Part shown: positions 8,368 through 10,194 of the stretch, one piece after another
Layout of the letters: each line of letters begins with the position of its first letter
Numbering within the stretch: position 1 is the stretch's first letter
Origin: Colimorpha sp045639845
GTDB taxonomy: Bacteria; Bacteroidota; Bacteroidia; Bacteroidales; P3
DNA length: 10,194 bases
Direction: 5' to 3'
NCBI GenBank assembly: GCA_045639845.1
Contig: JAZUDW010000006.1
Coordinates: 1 to 10,194 of the forward strand
Made by a program: the position numbers and the translations under genes
Notes under the pieces: model-generated
Seen by the model: the letters and a program-made list of their open reading frames with translations, nothing else
Told to the model about the DNA's origin: nothing
Databases searched by the model: none

Positions 8368-8405
8368 AAAAAAGGATTATGATGTATTCACCATAATCCT
8401 TTTTT
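8368..8405. terminator. Strong, apparently bidirectional intrinsic terminator
   Basis: AAAAAAGGATTATG (8368-8381) pairs perfectly with CATAATCCTTTTTT (8392-8405). An A-C mismatch and two further pairs (TG/CA) then close a TATT loop. The T run serves plus-strand transcripts of the glnS-to-pseudouridine-synthase cluster. The A run at 8366-8373 gives a matching U tract to minus-strand transcripts. It lies 24 bases past the stop of the last cluster gene. Confidence 0.9.
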
Positions 8406-8428
8406 ATACTAAATCGCGTTTTCTTACA

Positions 8429-8611
8429 TTAATCCTCCTGCAGTTCTTGAATGCAGGTTCCCAACAGCAACATCTCGATCTCGAAGGAAATCTGTCATTG
8501 ATATCCCGTATACCACGATAGTTTGTTTTCCAGTGCGAACAGTCTGACCATCTGATCGTCGATACAGTAGAAGTATTTGTGTGACAAACATTCGTAGAAG
8601 TCCTTTGTAAG
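8429..8611 (-). pseudogene. Possible remnant of a leftward gene end
   Basis: In one minus-strand frame, 38 codons (8611-8498) and 21 codons (8494-8432) are separated only by a TGA (8497-8495). They end at a TAA (8431-8429) and are preceded by a TAG (8614-8612). The translated pieces, for example DFYECLSHKYFYCIDDQMVR and EMLLLGTCIQELQED, have the balanced Leu/Glu/Asp/Lys content of a real protein, whereas the longer open frame on this strand (8658-8404) is rich in Cys, Arg, Ser and Thr and looks spurious. The TAA lies 24 bases from the bidirectional terminator, as expected for the end of a leftward gene. A weak -7-like box, TATACTTG, reads leftward at 8710-8703. I do not recognise the family; the rest of 8406-8800 holds nothing else I can support. 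Confidence 0.35.
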
Positions 8612-8807
8612 CTATACCAGCATGCCACTTTTACGAAAAAATGCAGCTTTGCTTTCACTTTTTTTTTCTCATCACACGGGACTCTTCATCGCTATAGTGT
8701 TGCAAGTATATATTCCTTGTTCTTCAGGCATTGTTAAAATCGAGTAAAAGAAATGCATATGCAACGTTGAATTAAGAAATAATGAATGACTAAAAAAAAT
8801 TGATCGA

Positions 8808-8815
8808 TAACTTTG
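8808..8815 (+). promoter_or_regulatory. Upstream -7 box of the symporter gene
   Basis: TAACTTTG matches the Bacteroidetes -7 consensus TAnnTTTG exactly. I see no TTTG -33 element at the expected distance (around 8784-8787). It lies 40 bases upstream of the stronger box at 8848-8855 and could be a second start site or a chance match. Confidence 0.35.
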
Positions 8816-8823
8816 CATTTCCA

Positions 8824-8855
8824 TTTGGCTATTCCAGTCAGCTGTTGTATCTTTG
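8824..8855 (+). promoter_or_regulatory. Promoter of the symporter gene
   Basis: TTTG at 8824-8827 and TATCTTTG at 8848-8855 match the Bacteroidetes -33 and -7 elements exactly with a 20-base spacer, the textbook arrangement. The start codon at 8880 or 8886 follows an AT-rich leader of about 20 bases, so this is a good promoter for an independently transcribed gene. Confidence 0.75.
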
Positions 8856-8879
8856 CAAAAAAAACACAAATAGATTTAT

Positions 8880-10049
8880 ATGCTTATGAACAAAAAAAAC
8901 AAAATGGGCATTTTACCCAAAATACTGATAGCGATAGTATTAGGTATTTGTTGTTCGTTTTTCCTTCCGGGTTGGTCTGTGCGTACATTCCTAACTTTTA
9001 ACTCTATTTTCAGTAATTTTCTGGGGTTCTTTATCCCATTGTTGATAATAGGTCTAGTGGCTCCAGGCGTGGCCGACATAGGCAAAGGGGCTGGTAAGAT
9101 ACTGCTAATAGCGGTAGCTATAGCATATGCTTCGACGGTGCTCTCGGGTACGTTCTCCTACTTTTCGTGCAAGTTTGCATACCCGTTTTTACTGGGAGAG
9201 GGGGTAAATGCTCTCGGCAGTATGGATATGACAAACAGCATCACCCCTTATTTCACAATAGAGATGCCGGCCTTCATCAGCGTGACTTCGGCTTTGGTAT
9301 TGGCTTTCATACTGGGACTGACGAGCGCACAGATCGAGACACCTACTTTGCACGGGGTTATAAACGATTTTAAATATGTAGTCACTCGCGTTATATCACA
9401 TCTTATCATCCCTTGCCTTCCACTCTATATCTTCGGCATTTTCCTACAGATGGGCGCAGAAGGGCATGTGGGTGCCGTGCTGGGCATGTTTATCAAAATC
9501 ATACTCTTTATCTTCTTGATCCATGCTGTGGTGTTGGTGGTGTTGTTTCTGGTGGCCGGCGCCGTATCAGGGAAGAATCCGTTTAAGGCACTGGTTACAA
9601 TGTTACCAGCTTATGTGACGGCGCTTGGCACTGCTTCATCGGCAGCTACAATACCGGTGACGCTGGCACAAACGATCAAGAACGGAGTTCGAGAAGAGAC
9701 AGCCAATTTCTCAGTGCCGCTCTGTGCTACGATCCACATGCCGTGCAGTATGCTGAAGCTGGTAGCAGTGGCATACGCTATCACTCTGAGCGTGGGTCTG
9801 CCTTGCGACTTTGGAACGTACCTAGGCTTTATCATGATGTTGGCCATCACTATGGTAGCTGCTCCAGGTGTACCCGGTGGTGCTGTGATGGCTTCACTAG
9901 GTCTGCTAGCTTCTATGCTAGGGTTTGACACAAATATGCAAGGTTTAATGATTGCACTCTATATAGCAATGGACAGCTTCGGTACAGCTGGCAACGTGAC
10001 GGGCGACGGTGCAATTGCCCTTATCATCGACAAAATTCGCGGTCATTAG
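8880..10049 (+). CDS. SLC1-fold (DAACS) dicarboxylate/amino acid:cation symporter family protein
   Basis: This 389-residue inner-membrane protein belongs to the glutamate-transporter (GltPh/DctA) fold, which imports amino acids or dicarboxylates with cations. It has many hydrophobic segments, beginning at about residue 10. Three family landmarks are visible: the Ser-rich hairpin ASSAATIP (252-259), the TM7 segment ATIHMPCSM around 286-290, and the TM8 signature GNVTGDGA with Asn372 and Asp376. Against GltPh, Asp394, Thr398, Asn401 and Asp405 are kept as Asp365, Thr369, Asn372 and Asp376. However, Arg397, which holds the side-chain carboxylate of aspartate, is Gly368, and the NMD sodium motif is HMP. 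A neutral substrate or changed ion coupling is therefore likely, and aspartate or glutamate transport should not be assumed. Translation may begin at 8880 or at the ATG at 8886. It is transcribed alone, with its own promoter and terminator. It is slightly shorter than typical members (about 400-430). Confidence 0.85.
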   Translation: MLMNKKNKMGILPKILIAIVLGICCSFFLPGWSVRTFLTFNSIFSNFLGFFIPLLIIGLVAPGVADIGKGAGKILLIAVAIAYASTVLSGTFSYFSCKFAYPFLLGEGVNALGSMDMTNSITPYFTIEMPAFISVTSALVLAFILGLTSAQIETPTLHGVINDFKYVVTRVISHLIIPCLPLYIFGIFLQMGAEGHVGAVLGMFIKIILFIFLIHAVVLVVLFLVAGAVSGKNPFKALVTMLPAYVTALGTASSAATIPVTLAQTIKNGVREETANFSVPLCATIHMPCSMLKLVAVAYAITLSVGLPCDFGTYLGFIMMLAITMVAAPGVPGGAVMASLGLLASMLGFDTNMQGLMIALYIAMDSFGTAGNVTGDGAIALIIDKIRGH

Positions 10050-10059
10050 CGCAAAGCGC
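10049..10059. repeat. Small GCGC hairpin overlapping the symporter stop codon
   Basis: GCGC, AAA, GCGC forms a 4-pair stem with a 3-base loop, beginning on the last base of the TAG stop. It is too small to terminate alone but could stabilise the 3' end of the message. Confidence 0.2.
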
Positions 10060-10085
10060 ATAACACTACGACATGCATATATACG

Positions 10086-10119
10086 AAACGAGGGCAGATG
10101 TGCGATTGCTCTCGTTTTT
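10086..10119 (+). terminator. Intrinsic terminator of the symporter gene
   Basis: AAACGAGGGC (10086-10095) pairs with GCTCTCGTTT (10108-10117), giving ten pairs with one G-T wobble and a 12-base loop, followed by a T run ending at 10119. It lies 36 bases after the stop codon. Confidence 0.8.
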
Positions 10120-10126
10120 CCGTTTC

Positions 10127-10194
10127 TCTACAAGGGCACTCCTATATATGCAAAAAAACATTGTAGTAGGTCATCTTGTCGTTTTCTACAAGAA
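10127..10194. repeat. Short repeats at the right edge
   Basis: TCTACAAG occurs at 10127-10134 and 10185-10192, with its inverted core TTGTAG at 10161-10166. TCTTGT (10174-10179) can pair with ACAAGA (10188-10193) across an 8-base loop. The window ends here, so I cannot tell whether this is part of a larger repeat or a leader of the next gene. Confidence 0.2.

Noticed and set aside
8495..8497. The idea that TGA is read as an amino acid here, making the leftward remnant intact
   Set aside because: None of the clear genes in the window contains an in-frame TGA, tryptophan is coded by TGG throughout, and the remnant also has a TAG.
8404..8658. An 84-residue minus-strand open frame
   Set aside because: It starts with GTG, is rich in Cys, Arg, Ser and Thr, and overlaps a more protein-like but broken frame, so it looks spurious.

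Overview
The window looks like ordinary chromosome from a Bacteroidales bacterium, perhaps Prevotella-like; I cannot place it more narrowly. Three things point there. Exact Bacteroidetes-type -7 boxes (TAnnTTTG) occur in the intergenic DNA. The starts lack clear Shine-Dalgarno sequences and follow AT-rich leaders. The proteins (a GlnRS, an ~820-residue PheT, an RsuA/RluB-type enzyme with an Arg/Asn-rich front end) have the shape seen in that phylum.

Layout. Bases 1-435 have no convincing intact gene. They hold a leftward promoter box at the extreme left, a patch of coding-like but stop-interrupted sequence (about 120-330), and a promoter box for the first gene. Five genes then run rightward: glnS (489-2225), a GT39/ArnT-like membrane glycosyltransferase (2280-3932), pheT (3981-6455), a small protein built of 25-residue Trp repeats (6493-6900), and an rRNA pseudouridine synthase (7024-8343). 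Gaps are 54, 48, 37 and 123 bases with no terminator between them, so they probably form one transcription unit. It ends at a strong, apparently bidirectional hairpin (8368-8405).

From 8406 to 8800 there is no intact gene, but the minus strand carries what looks like the decayed end of one, converging on that hairpin. Two Bacteroidetes promoter boxes (8808-8815 and 8848-8855) then precede an SLC1-fold (DAACS) symporter gene (8880-10049), which has its own terminator (10086-10119). The last 75 bases contain only small repeats.

How the genes work together. glnS and pheT charge tRNAs and the pseudouridine synthase modifies rRNA, so the cluster is mainly about translation. The glycosyltransferase has no obvious link to that and is probably a passenger. 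The repeat protein has no known function. The symporter is a separate unit.

I found no mobile element, CRISPR array, tRNA, rRNA or defence system. The points most worth a second look are the exact 25-residue repeat protein, the altered ion and substrate motifs of the symporter, and two gene remnants in the intergenic regions.
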